Source: Didymella arachidicola (lineage: Eukaryota; Ascomycota; Dothideomycetes; Pleosporales; Didymellaceae). Taken from it: a stretch of 64,000 bases of DNA. Position 1 is the first letter of the stretch. Each line of letters opens with the position of its first letter. Below, one piece after another: positions 10,247 to 21,891 of the stretch. A program made the translations under genes and the position numbers. The notes beneath the pieces are model-generated. The model searched no databases. It saw only the letters and a program-made list of their open reading frames with translations, and was not told the origin of the DNA. The DNA is taken from assembly GCA_016630955.3 (NCBI GenBank), contig CM049987.1:372001-436000 (forward strand). Direction: 5' to 3'.

Positions 10247-13021
10247 ATCGATACCTGCCCAGGTGGTGACGATGTGGGATGCAGTGGGAGGAGGACCTCA
10301 AATCTAGGCAAGCAGACCCTGGGTCGGAAGGGGCATCTTAACACAGATGGAAAGGAGCTCCTGGGGCTAGTGGGTACCCTGGTATGTGAACGGGAAGTGG
10401 GTCCTTGTTGGAAACGTGGTCGCGATCATCCATGTCAGATATGTGTGGGTTTCGCTTCCCACTGACATATACTGAGCTCCGATGTGATCAAAGCTCACAT
10501 ATTGATTAGATGGTGAACAATGTTGACTGCAGTTTTCTGGACGTACACCAGCGTGAGTGGAAGGTCGATGTCCGACGGCAAGTATTGTGGGTGAGCAGTA
10601 CTGTAATAGACAATCGTCAAAGCGTGCATCTGATGCTCGGGTGCGACAGCGCAGTCAAGCGCATCTGAAGCAGCTGCATGGTAACCCGAATCTCTGTTAC
10701 TACCCCAAATTCGCACGCTCTGCATGCACCCATTGCAGATCTTAGGACAACACATCCGAGCATTGAAGTGCAAAATGGTGTGAGAAGTCTCGATGAGGGT
10801 AGCAGGTGCCTGTCCATATGCAGCTAACTGCCTGTGGACCAAACTCTATGAACGGGCCCTGCCACTAGTGTCCTGCACCAACGCAGGTCAGTTGCGTTTC
10901 AGGCAGGATTGCCGGGGACCGTCGACGAACTATAGATCAAAACATCTCCAGAGATCAGCCACCACTTGGCCGCGATATGAAGAAGAAAAATTGCAGACAC
11001 TTGCCGAGACTCTTGGAAATCGAACCCGGGCTGCAAGTTCCAAAACTTCGGATGGGTGGCGTCTTCGGCTGCTATGCGCGAGGATCAGCCACGTGCACCG
11101 AGTTCCAAGAAACATCGAAGATGTTGGCATGTAGAACGTGCGACAGACTCGATGCACATGACATTCAGAACGTAGTCGTCAAATGATCCTTGCCGTACTC
11201 AGTTATTGTGGGGGATCTGCACATCAACACCCAGTATAGGAACCGCTGGATGTCTCCATCACTTCGAACTCTAACATGTCCTCATTTCCAACCCAACGTT
11301 ACGATGTGCGATGGAAAATACAGCAAACTGCATTATCATATCAAATGCTTTCAATAGCAATGAAGCATTCCGGATCCTCGACAGGTGTTGTGAAGTGATA
11401 GTTAACATCCTTCGTGCAGGCTACACGATTTTGAGTCTCAAAAGCACCTGTATCGCGACCAGGGGGGCCGGTAAGCAAAACCGCGTCGCCAAGGACATCG
11501 AAGCGATGCTTAGCTTCGACGTGTCTACTCTTCGGCCCTACACCAAATTCCTGTTGGGCACTATCAGTGGGGATACAGATGATTTGGTGAAGACAAACGA
11601 TTCATACCAGACCTAAAGTGACAGTGGTTGTCAACCTCGCCTCAAGCCATTATGCAGCATCATGCGTAGGGTACAGAGGGGGTAGTCGCGAAAGTAATGA
11701 AACCAATCGAGCAGAGGATTGAAAGTGCAGGTCTTGTGGTCTCGTCAATAGTGCTGTTGAGCTGTGCATGGTTCACATGGTGGAGCGGCACTGGAGCCTT
11801 TGACAGCCTAGTGCGCCCAGCTACATCCCGTCTCCCGCCTCTGCAACCGCTTTTGTGTTTCTAGCGACAAAGCCGTAGCTTGGGATCTCACTCTGTTAAC
11901 ACTCTGCATGGAGGTCCTTCTTTGTGCAATTCAAAATATCTGCAGACGTCCTTGCTGGGCCATCATGTTGATCTAGGGGTCGGGTGGTTGCGCCTCCGCA
12001 AGCATGTTCAGGGTTTGGCACTGCTTCTCGGGACCACCAAAGTCACAACTATTTTCGGACTGCCGGGATCTTCGCGATAAGCAGCATGTGTCAGTTTGAC
12101 AAGCATGCAACGAGTTCGGGCGAAACTGCAGCCGCTGACAGCCCTGGAGTTATGGGATGCCATAAGTACTGCCGGAAGGATCAAACTTTCTAAGGTTGGA
12201 ACCTCCTTGCGCGCATCAATCGAATGGCAACCAAATCTCAACAAGCGAAAGACATCGCGAGATGTCACCCCACAGGGATTGCTCGGTGACATATTGAAGC
12301 TAGGCATGTCATTCACAGGCCGTGAGTCGCACCCAGCTGAACGGCAGTTAAACTGACATCCTATTCTGTCCTCCGCCACATGCGTCGCTATGCATCGACG
12401 GCAATTGTCACAGATACGCCCAGAACCACGCAGCTGGGTTTGAATGGGCTGCAATGGTAACTTTTATCCTCAAGATCTTGCTCCGCCAGAGCGCGTCACC
12501 TCGTATGCATCGCACCGGAATAACGCACTGGAAGCTCTACCTAATTGACAAAGATGGATCTACGCAGTGGCATCGCGTCAGCACCAAACATTAGAAGGGC
12601 TTTGCTCATAATGACTTGAAGCACCTCAGCCTCGTAGGATGCGCGACATGCAGCACTGACTCTCGTCCACGCCGTGTACATACCGATCAGCAAACAACAG
12701 CAGATGCGAACAAAAGGATACCCTGCGGTAAAGCTTGTTCTTGATGCTAATATTGCTACTCCGCCAAAAGTCAAACGATCGACCCCAGATGAATTGAAGC
12801 ACGAACTCATAATAAGGATCGACTCTTTCGACCACGCGCATTCCACGTGTCCAGCATACGCAATCCGCTCGCCAGCGCTGCATATTCAGCTTCATTCAGC
12901 AATCCTCGTAGCCTTGCGGAGCAACCCGATCAGCTAGTCCTCTTTGGCAGTCTGCAGACACATTTGCAGCTCACTCGGCCTGTTACCAGCCAGTGTTAAA
13001 TACTTTCCTCCAGCTAGCAAA
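10247..13021. other. Long gene-poor stretch
   Basis: No gene could be supported. The minus-strand frame at 10495-10842 has protein-like composition (NGCMQSVRIWG, PEHQMHALTIVYYS) but only a TTG start and no joining exons, so it may be a gene fragment. Plus-strand 11311-11616 (101 codons from ATG) has no recognisable features. Open frames at 12008-12454 and 12541-12937 look random. Confidence 0.5.
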
Positions 13022-13792
13022 CTACCAAGCAATGCTTAGTTGAAGCGCAGGCCGCTTCTGGCTCCGCGAAAAGGGCCTTGGTAGCATTTCACTGCTTCCC
13101 TGCAGACGAAGATTCCTCGCAGCGAATTGGGTCTGTGCACAGCTTAGACCGCCTGACGACAGTCCTGCTGGCCGTGCTCCAGGGCTGTAGGCTTTCTCCA
13201 CTGTCGCCTCGTCATCCCGTGCAGCGAGAGCTTTGAATCGCGCTCGAAACATAAATGAGTCACGGTTTAGATTGTCCTTGCTGGGGTAGAGAGATGACTG
13301 AAGACGGAAAGCAGACAGTCGTGTTCGGAAACCTTTGCCCCTGCGCAGGTCCGCCTTCAAGCGCTTGTCGCGGAGATCCTGGCTGAGCGCAGTTCCAGCG
13401 AGTATTGATGTATCAACACGGCGAGTGCGCTGTAGATAGCGTCCAGGCAATGGATACAGACAGCCTATTTCTTTCTTAGGAGGTGCTGCTCTGTGAAGCT
13501 GGGCAAGCTTCTCTCTTTGATCAGACTGTCCAACGGATAGCGCTTGCCTGAGTTCGTCGACAACCTCTACCGGCTTCTCAGCCATGTTCTCAGTCACCGT
13601 TGCAGTTGCCTCCTTCTTCACCTTCTCATCTGCGTCGTCAATCGCTATCAGAATTGGTAGCGTCTTGATCAAGCGACGAAGTCCGTAGTGCCCACAATAT
13701 TCATCGGGAGTTCTTGCCGTCTGGTGGACTGGGCCCGAACGCCTGTGCGAGTGGAGTCGCGAGCGGCTTCCCGGTGTACAGCTCATCATAAA
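13022..13792 (-). CDS. Hypothetical basic protein (weak)
   Basis: A 256-residue frame from ATG 13792 to TAG at 13022. The frame is open further upstream but without an ATG. Not recognised. The middle (DADEKVKKEATATVTENMA, then VEVVDELRQAL) looks like charged helix and the remainder is very rich in Arg, Leu and Ser with little predicted order. Codon use is unremarkable. No domain, signal peptide or intron supports it, and its length alone could arise by chance in GC-balanced DNA. Treat as a possible orphan gene. Confidence 0.35.
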   Translation of the reverse strand, partial: FMMSCTPGSRSRLHSHRRSGPVHQTARTPDEYCGHYGLRRLIKTLPILIAIDDADEKVKKEATATVTENMAEKPVEVVDELRQALSVGQSDQREKLAQLHRAAPPKKEIGCLYPLPGRYLQRTRRVDTSILAGTALSQDLRDKRLKADLRRGKGFRTRLSAFRLQSSLYPSKDNLNRDSFMFRARFKALAARDDEATVEKAYSPGARPAGLSSGGLSCAQTQFAARNLRLQGSSEMLPRPFSRSQKRPALQLSIAW

Positions 13793-13825
13793 AATTGCCT
13801 TATCCGTACGAGGTACTCTGAGCAC

Positions 13826-14418
13826 AAGATAGGTTGACTCTTATCACGAGTCTTACGATTTGTGCTACATGCAGTGACTGAGTGCTGAGAGTCTATGCCG
13901 GATGCTGCGAGCAGCGAGTAATGGCTACCTACCTCTAAGACCTGGTATCCGCAATGGAGGAAGTATAGGTTGGTAGAGCCATCGTCAGCTCAGTATGACC
14001 CGGATAGCTTGGGAACTGATTCTACCTCTGATCATATGGCACAGGGTTGTTATGCTGACCAAGGTGAACGTGAGGACCATCAGATGTTTTGGACTTAATA
14101 ACCATCATTGAATCTTTTGCGCATGAAGAAAGCTCTGCAATGTTTACCCGTCTCAGACATGCTGTTCCAAGCCGTAGAACAACGAGGTGGATCATGGACA
14201 TCGCCATCGCTGGATGCGGAACGTGGTAAGGTGCCTAAAACTTGTGACTCTGTATCAATCATAGGAGCTTCTGGATGCAATTGACAACGTTACGAGCTTT
14301 GTTTCTGCAGTGCACCAGGTGGAAGGCAATGACAATGTGTACGCAGTGTAGCTAGGTGCCGATGTAGAATACGTTATATTATAGTAAATTTTAGCTGAAT
14401 TTATCATTCGTCGATAAA
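13826..14418. other. Intergenic, upstream of tRNA gene
   Basis: No gene-like features. An AT-rich patch (about 14370-14400) lies just upstream of the tRNA gene. Confidence 0.5.
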
Positions 14419-14503
14419 GGTGTCCTGGCGCAATGGTAGCGCGTTGGTTTTCGGTTCTCTCTGAAACACGCCAAAGGTTGTAGGTTCGAGCCCTGCGGAC
14501 ATC
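14419..14503 (+). tRNA. tRNA-Arg (anticodon TCG) with 14-nt intron
   Basis: The cloverleaf folds completely: 7-bp acceptor (GGTGTCC/GGACATC, one G-U), D stem GCGC/GCGC, anticodon stem TTGGT/GCCAA and T stem GTAGG/CCTGC around TTCGAGC. The anticodon loop starts TT-TCG-G, placing anticodon TCG at 14451-14453. A 14-nt intron (14455-14468) sits at the canonical 37/38 position, leaving a 71-nt mature tRNA. Internal promoters fit consensus: A box TGGCGCAATGG at 14426-14436 and B box GGTTCGAGCCC at 14483-14493. Structure is firm. Isotype follows from the anticodon as read and depends on the intron boundary. Confidence 0.85.
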
Positions 14504-14504
14504 G

Positions 14505-14509
14505 TTTTT
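14505..14509 (+). terminator. RNA polymerase III terminator
   Basis: Five T residues start two bases after the tRNA 3' end, the usual Pol III stop signal. Confidence 0.7.
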
Positions 14510-14920
14510 GCCAGTGTACACCTCGAGACAAATCTACACCGTTACTCAGTAACCTTGCCTTTCCTTTTGTTCTCATTGAGCTTCGGTGAGCTCCTCGGTT
14601 TGGGCGAAGTTTACATGCGCTTCAAGAGATGGAATTTGTAATCGCATCTCAATTCACCTTGAGCTCAGAGCATTACGGTGTTCAATCGTTCGTTTCAATT
14701 CCTACACCTCGCTAAACGCTAACTTGGGTATCTATTTTGTGGCTGTTGAAGTGCCTCACCCTATCTCTTGACGCCAAAGCCATGCTTGGGTCACACATTT
14801 TCGCCCTACCCCCGCTCATCGACGAGCAGGCAGGGCCTGGTATACACGCCTTCTTTGCGGCGTGTTCTCGCAGATTGTTGAAATACACGAGCGCTCGCGC
14901 TCAATCATGGATTGCAGCGC
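14510..14920. other. Intergenic, 3' flank of adenosine kinase
   Basis: Nothing gene-like seen between the tRNA terminator and the adenosine kinase stop codon. Confidence 0.55.
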
Positions 14921-16158
14921 TTAGCTGGAGTATGTCTGCTTAGGCTGCGGGAACGAGGGGCCGAGCTCTTGAATGGAGAGCTTCGCAAGCCACTGGCCCA
15001 TGTCGATGGCCTTCTCGAGGGACTCGCCCTTAACAATTCCGGCGGCGAAACCACCGGCGAAAGCGTCTCTGTAATCAGGTTAGTCGGTGGATAATGAAAG
15101 ACGTAGGTTGTAGACTCACCCAGCACCGTTGGTGTCGTTGATCTTCTCCTCGCCGATGGCATGGACAGGAACCTCCTTGACATCAACCTTACCGCCCTCT
15201 TGTGCGGTGACGGCAATTGTGGGATCAATGCCCTGTGTGAAGACAACAGTCCTGGGCCTCTGTGTGTTCTTCTTGGGGCCGTTGGCGATGATCTCGGCGA
15301 TCTTCTTGACGTCCTTGGAGTCAATGTTGTGCGACTCAGCAAACGCAGCAGCCTCGGTCTCGTTGCCGATAAGAATGTCGACGTAGGGAAGGACCTCGTC
15401 GAGAGGGTCCTTGAAGAATTGGGCGATGAAGGGAGCGGACAGGTTGAGGATGAAAGGCTGCATTCTGTCAACTAAGAGCTCCATTCACAGTTGTGGTGCA
15501 TAGCTTACCTTGTTCTTAGCAGCGGCCTCCTCAGCGAGAGCCTTGATGGCAGGCACGCAGACAGTCAAGTGGAAACCGCCAACGTAGTAGACCTTGGCAT
15601 TCTCGACCTGCTTCCAAATGTTTTCTTGTTTCAGGTGCTCGAGCTTGTAGTTGTTGGCCGCAGCGAGGTCGGTGCAGAGCGAGCGATTGTGGCCGGTGAT
15701 GACGACACCACAGCGACCAGTGGGGGTCTTCTCGTCGTAGAGGTACTCGGTCTTGACACCAGCCTCCTTGCAGATGTTCTCAAGGGTCTCACCGTATTTG
15801 TCCTTGCCAACGCAGCCAATGTACAGGACGGACTCGGAGGGCAGGATGTATTGGGCACCACGGGCGGTGTTCTGTGCAGCACCGCCGGCGATGAGGACAG
15901 CCTTGTAGTTTTGGATCAGGTCCTCGTACAGGCCCATGTGCTTCTCAGGATCGGCAAGGATAGCGTCGTTGGCCTTGAGACCGTACTTCTCAAGGAGCTT
16001 TTCGTCACTACTCGAGGTCAGAAAAGTTGCACGAAGGTGCTCTACCCCACATTCAAGAGCATGCTTCAGAAGAGGTTCTGATTGACTTACCCAACACCCT
16101 GGATGTCCAGGAGAGGGTTCTCGAGGCACAGCAATTCGTAATTTCCCTTAGCAGCCAT
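14921..16158 (-). CDS. ADO1: Adenosine kinase
   Basis: Four exons: 16091-16158, 15509-16007, 15120-15457 and 14921-15068, separated by GT-AG introns of 83, 51 and 51 bp in phases 2, 0 and 2. They give 350 residues, the usual length. The protein phosphorylates adenosine to AMP with ATP in the cytosol, clearing adenosine from the methyl cycle. Diagnostic pieces: start MAAKGNYELLCLENPLLDIQ; GGAAQNTARGAQY (substrate-binding Gly-rich turn); VGKDKYG; LNLSAPFIAQFF; GNETEAAAFA; and the PfkB signature DTNGAGDAFAGGF split by intron 3, with the catalytic Asp in the GAGD motif. The second intron's acceptor is the TGCAG at 15458-15462; a nearer CAG would break the frame. Confidence 0.96.
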
Positions 16159-17126
16159 TGTATATGATCTGTGGTGACGTTGATGAAGTGTGAAACTGTT
16201 TGTCGGGGAGCAACGAAAACGGCGAGGGGCACTAACGGATGTCCGGACTGCCGACCGTGGAGTGGCTCGAGGCAAGGCCGGCCGAGAACGCAATTGCCGA
16301 ACAGTTGGAGGTACAATTGCTTTCATTGGGAATTACGTTATGGAGTTGCATCGGCGTAGATTGAATGCAGTTTTGGGGTTGTGGACATAGGCTGAACTTG
16401 TATGAGCATGCCCTCACAAGACCTCATACTACCTGCGACCCTGGCATCGGCTGACTATTTTACGGGCTAGACCGCATCTGTTGTGAAGTAGCGTATACAA
16501 TCCAAACAAGACGTCTTGCGCCGGTGTTCTTCCTCTCATAAAAAAAAGGTGAATTAGGATATGCCACATATGTATGTACAGAAATATCCATGCTACAACC
16601 CGTCCTTCCTTCATGTACAATCATCAATCTGGCGCTCTCCCTTCCCATACAGTGTCGTGGAAACGTGAAAGGGTTTCATCAAGCCATGATCGTCATCCAT
16701 CTTCGCATCTCCGCGCGAGAGCGTCAAATCATCCTGCTGGTATTAACGCCTTGTAGGCCGAGAGGGAAAGAAATCCATTAAGGCGGCTCCGACCGGCGGA
16801 TTACAAAGGTGCTGCAAATGCAGACTGATAATTCTGCTCTCTGTGCACTGTGAAATGCAACTCAAATACGCATGATGTCATGCAACATGCTGGTACGTGG
16901 TCTTCGATGCTTCGCTCCTTAGTGGTGGTGAATTACTCATGTATGCAGAATGCGTGGGTGTCAGGAAAGTCGAGAACTCCGGGTATGCAAATCGAGCTGA
17001 TGTTTTATGTTGTGTTGCTGATATTGGGTTGGGTATCGAAGTGACTCAGAGCCCTTACAAGGAATACTCATGCACAGGCCTTGTAAGGAAGCACAGGCTT
17101 TTGTGGGCCTGGTGGCTGTGGTGCGT
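16159..17126. other. Intergenic, adenosine kinase promoter
   Basis: No gene supported. Overlapping short frames between 16429 and 17044 on both strands are random-looking. A short A-run lies near 16542. Confidence 0.55.
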
Positions 17127-19453
17127 CTACTGGCGGAAGAGCGACTTGTGGGTGAGCGGAGAGTCGAATGGAACGGGACCTCTGACACGACCACCTCTAC
17201 CCAGGGGTGTTTGACCCGTGCAGAAGATACAGACATAGACAGCTGGAAGGAAGTTTTGTTTCATTCCAAGGCAGCCCATATGCAACCATTTCTCGCAGCT
17301 TTCACATTGAATCATTGGTTGACTCTCTTCTGTGCTGTAGCAAACACAACGGGTACTGTCATTGGAGAGAATGCTTCCGTCTGTTGACGGCGTCGTGAGG
17401 CCTTCAGTGCTAGGCGAGCCATTGAAGGTGTTGATGAATGGGTCGTGGCGGCCGTAGCTGCGAGGTGTCGCTGTGGTGGCGTTGATAAGGTCTGCAGACG
17501 CTTGAGCCCAGCGTTGGTTATGAGCCTGAAGTGTGTTCTTTGAAGCACGTTCTAAACCCATTAGCGTTATGGATGAGCAACCATACTTTGGAAAGCTCAC
17601 CGATCCTGTCTTGCCGAGTACCAACCACCTTCTGCATGGCGCTCAAAGCGTCGCCTGGAGAGTCTGGTACCATACTCTGTGTGCTTATTGGCTTGTTGTA
17701 GGATGATGTTGTCGGGACATCAACCAAGCTGATCCTTCGAGAAGCATTGCGGCTAGACGGCCTTACCGTCCTCACTGACTCGAAGGATGAAGTATCGAAT
17801 GCGCCTGAAGAGGCCCTTGAGGTGGTCCTCGAAGTCGGTCTGGCCATTTTGAAGGAGTTGTTCTTCGAGTGCTCGTTGCTTTCTGTCCTAGCATATTTCG
17901 ACGCACGACGCTGGGGCTGCGGCATGCTGAAAGAGGTGTTCCGACTCAAAGCAGGTTGTGCCTCGTCGGAGTCCGACTCAGTGTCACCCTCCTCCCACAG
18001 CGCTGGGTATTGATGTCTCATGGAAGTCTGAGAAGTCTTCCTCGTGTCCCTGGGCGTGACCTCTGTCTCTTCAGACGACACGGTCTCTGTGCGAGCTCGG
18101 CCATCTGCATCGATAATCAATCTAGTACGTGGCCTGCGAGTGACTTCAGGGATGGCTTTTAGAACACCGCTGTTTGCACGTTTCAGTGGCGAAGATCTCC
18201 GTGGGATGTGGCGGGCGGCACTGGTGTCTGCCGAAGACCGTCGCTCTGACACGACTGGCCGGGCTCTGCGAAACCCTCCGTCGGTGTTGCTGCGCTGAAG
18301 GCTAGGCCGGTTCTCTTCAACGGAGCCAGAAGAGGAGTTCGTATTGCTACGGGAGTGCAAGCTCCTCGGCTTTTTTGCCTTCTCCTTCTCCCGTCTCGAG
18401 TCTAGCAACTGTGTCTCGTAAGGCTGTCTGTCGGGCTTCAGAGTTGCTTGCTGAGGTAAGCTCCCGAATGATGCAGTCATGTCGTTCGGACCAGTGAAGC
18501 TGAACAGCATGCTCGGATCAACACCAGTCGTCGTAGACACGAAAGAGCCAGGCTGTGAACAGTGATCCTCGCCAACTGTGCTTGTGGCAAAGGATGTCAT
18601 GGGCCCGGCTGATGACATGCTTTGCTGGGGCTGGAACTGTGCTTGCATCTGCTCTACCACCGGATTGTGGAAGGTCTGCCAGCCTAGGCTCCCTTGAAGC
18701 TTGTTGGGGGTAGGTCCAAAAGGATCTAATGCCCCAGACATGTCTACATCCATCGGCGCAGTATCAGCACCGTCCCAAAAGAGCCTCTGTTGAGGCATTA
18801 GCGGCACCGACATCTGTCCAGCGTTGGCGAAAGGCATCATGCTATGTGAGAACGGCACTCCGTCTGCGTAGCCAAAGATGGGCTGATTGAACATGCCATC
18901 AGATGTTGGTACTTGCTGAAGGGAGTTCCTTCGAATGACCGTAACTGGAGTTGTCTCATGCGTACCCACACTGTGCTGTAGATTCCGCCTTGATGTTGCG
19001 TCCCTAGTGGGAGGGGGCGTCTGCACCTGAGAGAAGTCCATCTTGACCGGACCGGACAGAGGTCGTTGTCCTTCCTGACTTAGCCCAATCCTTCTTAGCG
19101 AGTTCGGATCCGGCGATGACGACAGTCTTCGTTGAGGTTCGACAGGCGGCAGTTGAAGGTTTGCGGGAGCGAAGTGATTGACATGGAATTCGGGATCCTC
19201 CGGCGTCCGTACCTTCAAGCTGTATGAGCTCGACGGTCGTTCGTTGGGTGTGGATAGTAGGTGCGAAGGTGTGTTAGCCGGAGTGTGCTGCCCATTGACC
19301 AGGGGTGTTGCCCAAGCGTCGAGGAAATGGGTCTGATGAGCTGCCCCCTCTGTCTTCGGTGTCTTGAGCGGAGCCCTAAGTGGCGTCGAGGCGGGGAATG
19401 TCACCGACTTGGGTGTGGAGGAAGGACTGGGAAGGAGATGCCAATCCGTCGAT
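17127..19453 (-). CDS. PHD-finger protein with long disordered N-terminus (first exon unresolved)
   Basis: Exons 17601-19453 and 17127-17551 join across a 49-bp intron (17552-17600; branch CTAAT, acceptor TTTAG), giving about 760 residues. The C-terminus carries a C4HC3 PHD finger: CVC, then CESC, HMGC and CIFC in CVCYSTEESQPMIQCESC...KWLHMGC...VYVCIFC. PHD fingers read histone H3 tails, so a nuclear chromatin role is likely. The rest is Ser/Thr/Pro-rich, with TPLRAPLKTPKTE near the start and SPLKRANSGVLKAIP mid-protein as possible phosphosites. The first coding exon is uncertain: the frame is open to a splice acceptor at 19454-19455, and upstream of it a TAA closes it. A candidate first exon starts at ATG 19733 and ends at donor GTAGGC. 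Confidence 0.82.
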
Positions 19454-21891
19454 CTAGCACACGACCCACGTTAGCGCTGAAACATTGTAAAATGTGAAAC
19501 GAGCCGGATAAATGTTTCGAGAATATGATGTTGACAAAAAGCATGAAGAGAATTTCGCAAACTTTTAGTAGTAAGTTTTGCTGGAATGCAGTTATGAGGG
19601 GATGCTGATGGGTCGATGCCCTGAAGCTCTGGATGACATCCTAGCGCGATGCTGCCTACCCCTCTGCGTTGACCAAACCACAATTGGGTGATAGCTTAGC
19701 AGATCTTGCTATGCTAACAGGCAGAGCAGGCATCGATGGCTTTGAATATACATCTTGAGCTCTTGTGGCACCGACCCAACAATGTCAAGCTAACATGTTG
19801 TAGCCTTGACAGAAGACGGTCACAGGAGGGCTCAAAGCGATGACAAGAGGTCCGTACCCAAACATATGCTGATCGAGACTCATAGCAATCCCAGTGACAC
19901 AGAGTCCCAGCTCTACAAGAACATGTGGCTATTGTGTAAGGCGGCTGAGGGGGACGATGTTCGGGTCGTTCGAGGGTTCGGCGGAGGTGGAGACAGTGGT
20001 GCTCTGGCAAAATTTCTCGCAGCCTGGTGGCAGTCTGGTGCAGATGCAAGCAGGAGGGAGCGTTGGAGCTGTGGTACCTTGAGTGACGTCCACCCAGGCT
20101 GGATCAGGGATGTGTCAGTGCTGTGGTACCGTTGATGCAGGTACCTCTGAGGGGCGTCACAGAAGCTTCAGCAGAAGAGAGGTCTGCAGGCCGGAAACGG
20201 TTGCAAGCTCGGACACCGTTGGCGAGGAATGACGGCGAGGTTTTCTTGCAGATGCTAATAGGCGAAGCAGCAGTGGGGCCGAGGTGAAGCTGCAGAAGAA
20301 TGGCTGTAAATTGGCGACAATGATTGAATAACGAATTGACCGATCGTGGCTCGGAGCAACGAGCAGCAGCGCAGGAATGCGTCTCCTGAGCCTAGAGTTC
20401 GGGCAGCGAGCAACTAGGAGCCGAGCCGCAACAGGCTGTAGGCATGCTTGAGGGGGTATGGCGAGGGAGTGCTCATTATTGGTAGTATTGGCAGGGAGAC
20501 ATGGAGAAGGTCTGATGCCAATTCACGCCTGATGAGCATGCGAGCGACGGCTTCCGCCAACAAGTGCGGACCAATAGAGCGAATAAGAGCTAAGAGGCTG
20601 CGCCAAACGTACCACGCTGTGCTAGAGCGCAGACGGCACGGAACATGATGGCTGAGAAGATGTGTGGCGGAACGACGGATTGCTGGGTTCGTGGTGGACA
20701 GCGCTGAGGTCCGCCGATTTGCAATCGCGCTAGGATCGACCTGGAAGATACTATTCGACACTCGCTGCAAGAACACACGCGAACCAGTCAAGCTGCCCTG
20801 CAGGCTGTCTCTCCTGCTCGCTCCTGAGCTGCACTCCTGAGCCGACCGCTGAGTCTTCGTAACTGTTGGGCATGCAGCGAATAGGAGCCGCCGATGGAGG
20901 TCCACCCTGCCAAACCGCAGTTCGACCTGGTCCCATAAGCAACGTTCGAGCTGCACGATCGTGTGCTCTGATACGACACCATGCCTTTTGGGCGCCCTGA
21001 AAGCGACCTCCATGGGCCGTTGCTGGGAATTGCACAGACTAGAGCCAATTGCCGTGTGCATGATTTCTCCAGCGGAGAAATGCCCTACTGTGGGACGGTC
21101 CAATTTCAGCGCCTCCCACAATTAACCTTCGGCCCCTAACTGCACGTGTCCTGATATACGAGGTCGTGCCCTGTATGATCGAAGATCGTACGATAGCACT
21201 TCGTCATGATTTAGAAACGCATCACAAAATCAAGATGCATAAACGGTATCAAACAATACTATCTGTGGTTGCTGGCACAACGGTGCACAGGCGGAAGCTG
21301 TGAGACAACGGCGGGATCGGCTGTGGCATTGTCCACGCCATCCCTAGCATGGCATGTGCGATGATCGTACCTTGGTACCCTAGCGTCGCCGGATAGATGT
21401 TGCTTTCTCATATGCAAGGTACACCCTCTCCCTTAATTCTAGAGGGGCATTGTCATGTTATTTCGGCAGAGGCGATGCTACCATGCGAGCACAGTGTCTG
21501 GTACAACGGGAGATGTACCCAGGGTGCCCTTCCTAGCGTGCGATTTATGAAAGAGCAAACATCCAGCAGGTAGACACAGATTGTCTTGTGGTCTATCAAC
21601 ACCCTGCCTTGTCTTTTCCACACGTCGCGATTTTGTTGTCAGCGCAGCCAAGCGTAGAAAGCCGTCTTCAGGGGCAAGGAACGCCTCATTTCGTCATGGG
21701 AGTTGTATTCGGACTAGGCACTGGAAATAATCGCTTCCTTTTCACCGGCTCCGGTTTCCTATCAAGCCAACACCTCGACTCCTGTACACATGCTTTCGTC
21801 AGAACTTGACGTGATCCGCTAGAGAGCAACTAAAGTGCACTTGAGTATATGTATTAAGATGGGAAATCAAGAGTAATCGCAACCACATAGA
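19454..21891. other. Long intergenic or 5' leader of PHD gene
   Basis: Likely contains the unresolved first exon and promoter of the PHD-finger gene (19.45-19.75 kb). The minus-strand frame 20414-21121 (235 codons) overlaps other frames, is rich in Ser/Arg/Leu and has no domain, so I do not call it. Beyond about 21.15 kb nothing is seen. Confidence 0.45.

Noticed and set aside
13826..14400. CRISPR-like or other array near the tRNA
   Set aside because: No repeated units; this is nuclear fungal DNA.
20414..21121. 235-codon minus-strand open frame upstream of the PHD gene
   Set aside because: Ser/Arg/Leu-rich, overlaps open frames in other registers, no domain, intron or recognisable homologue.
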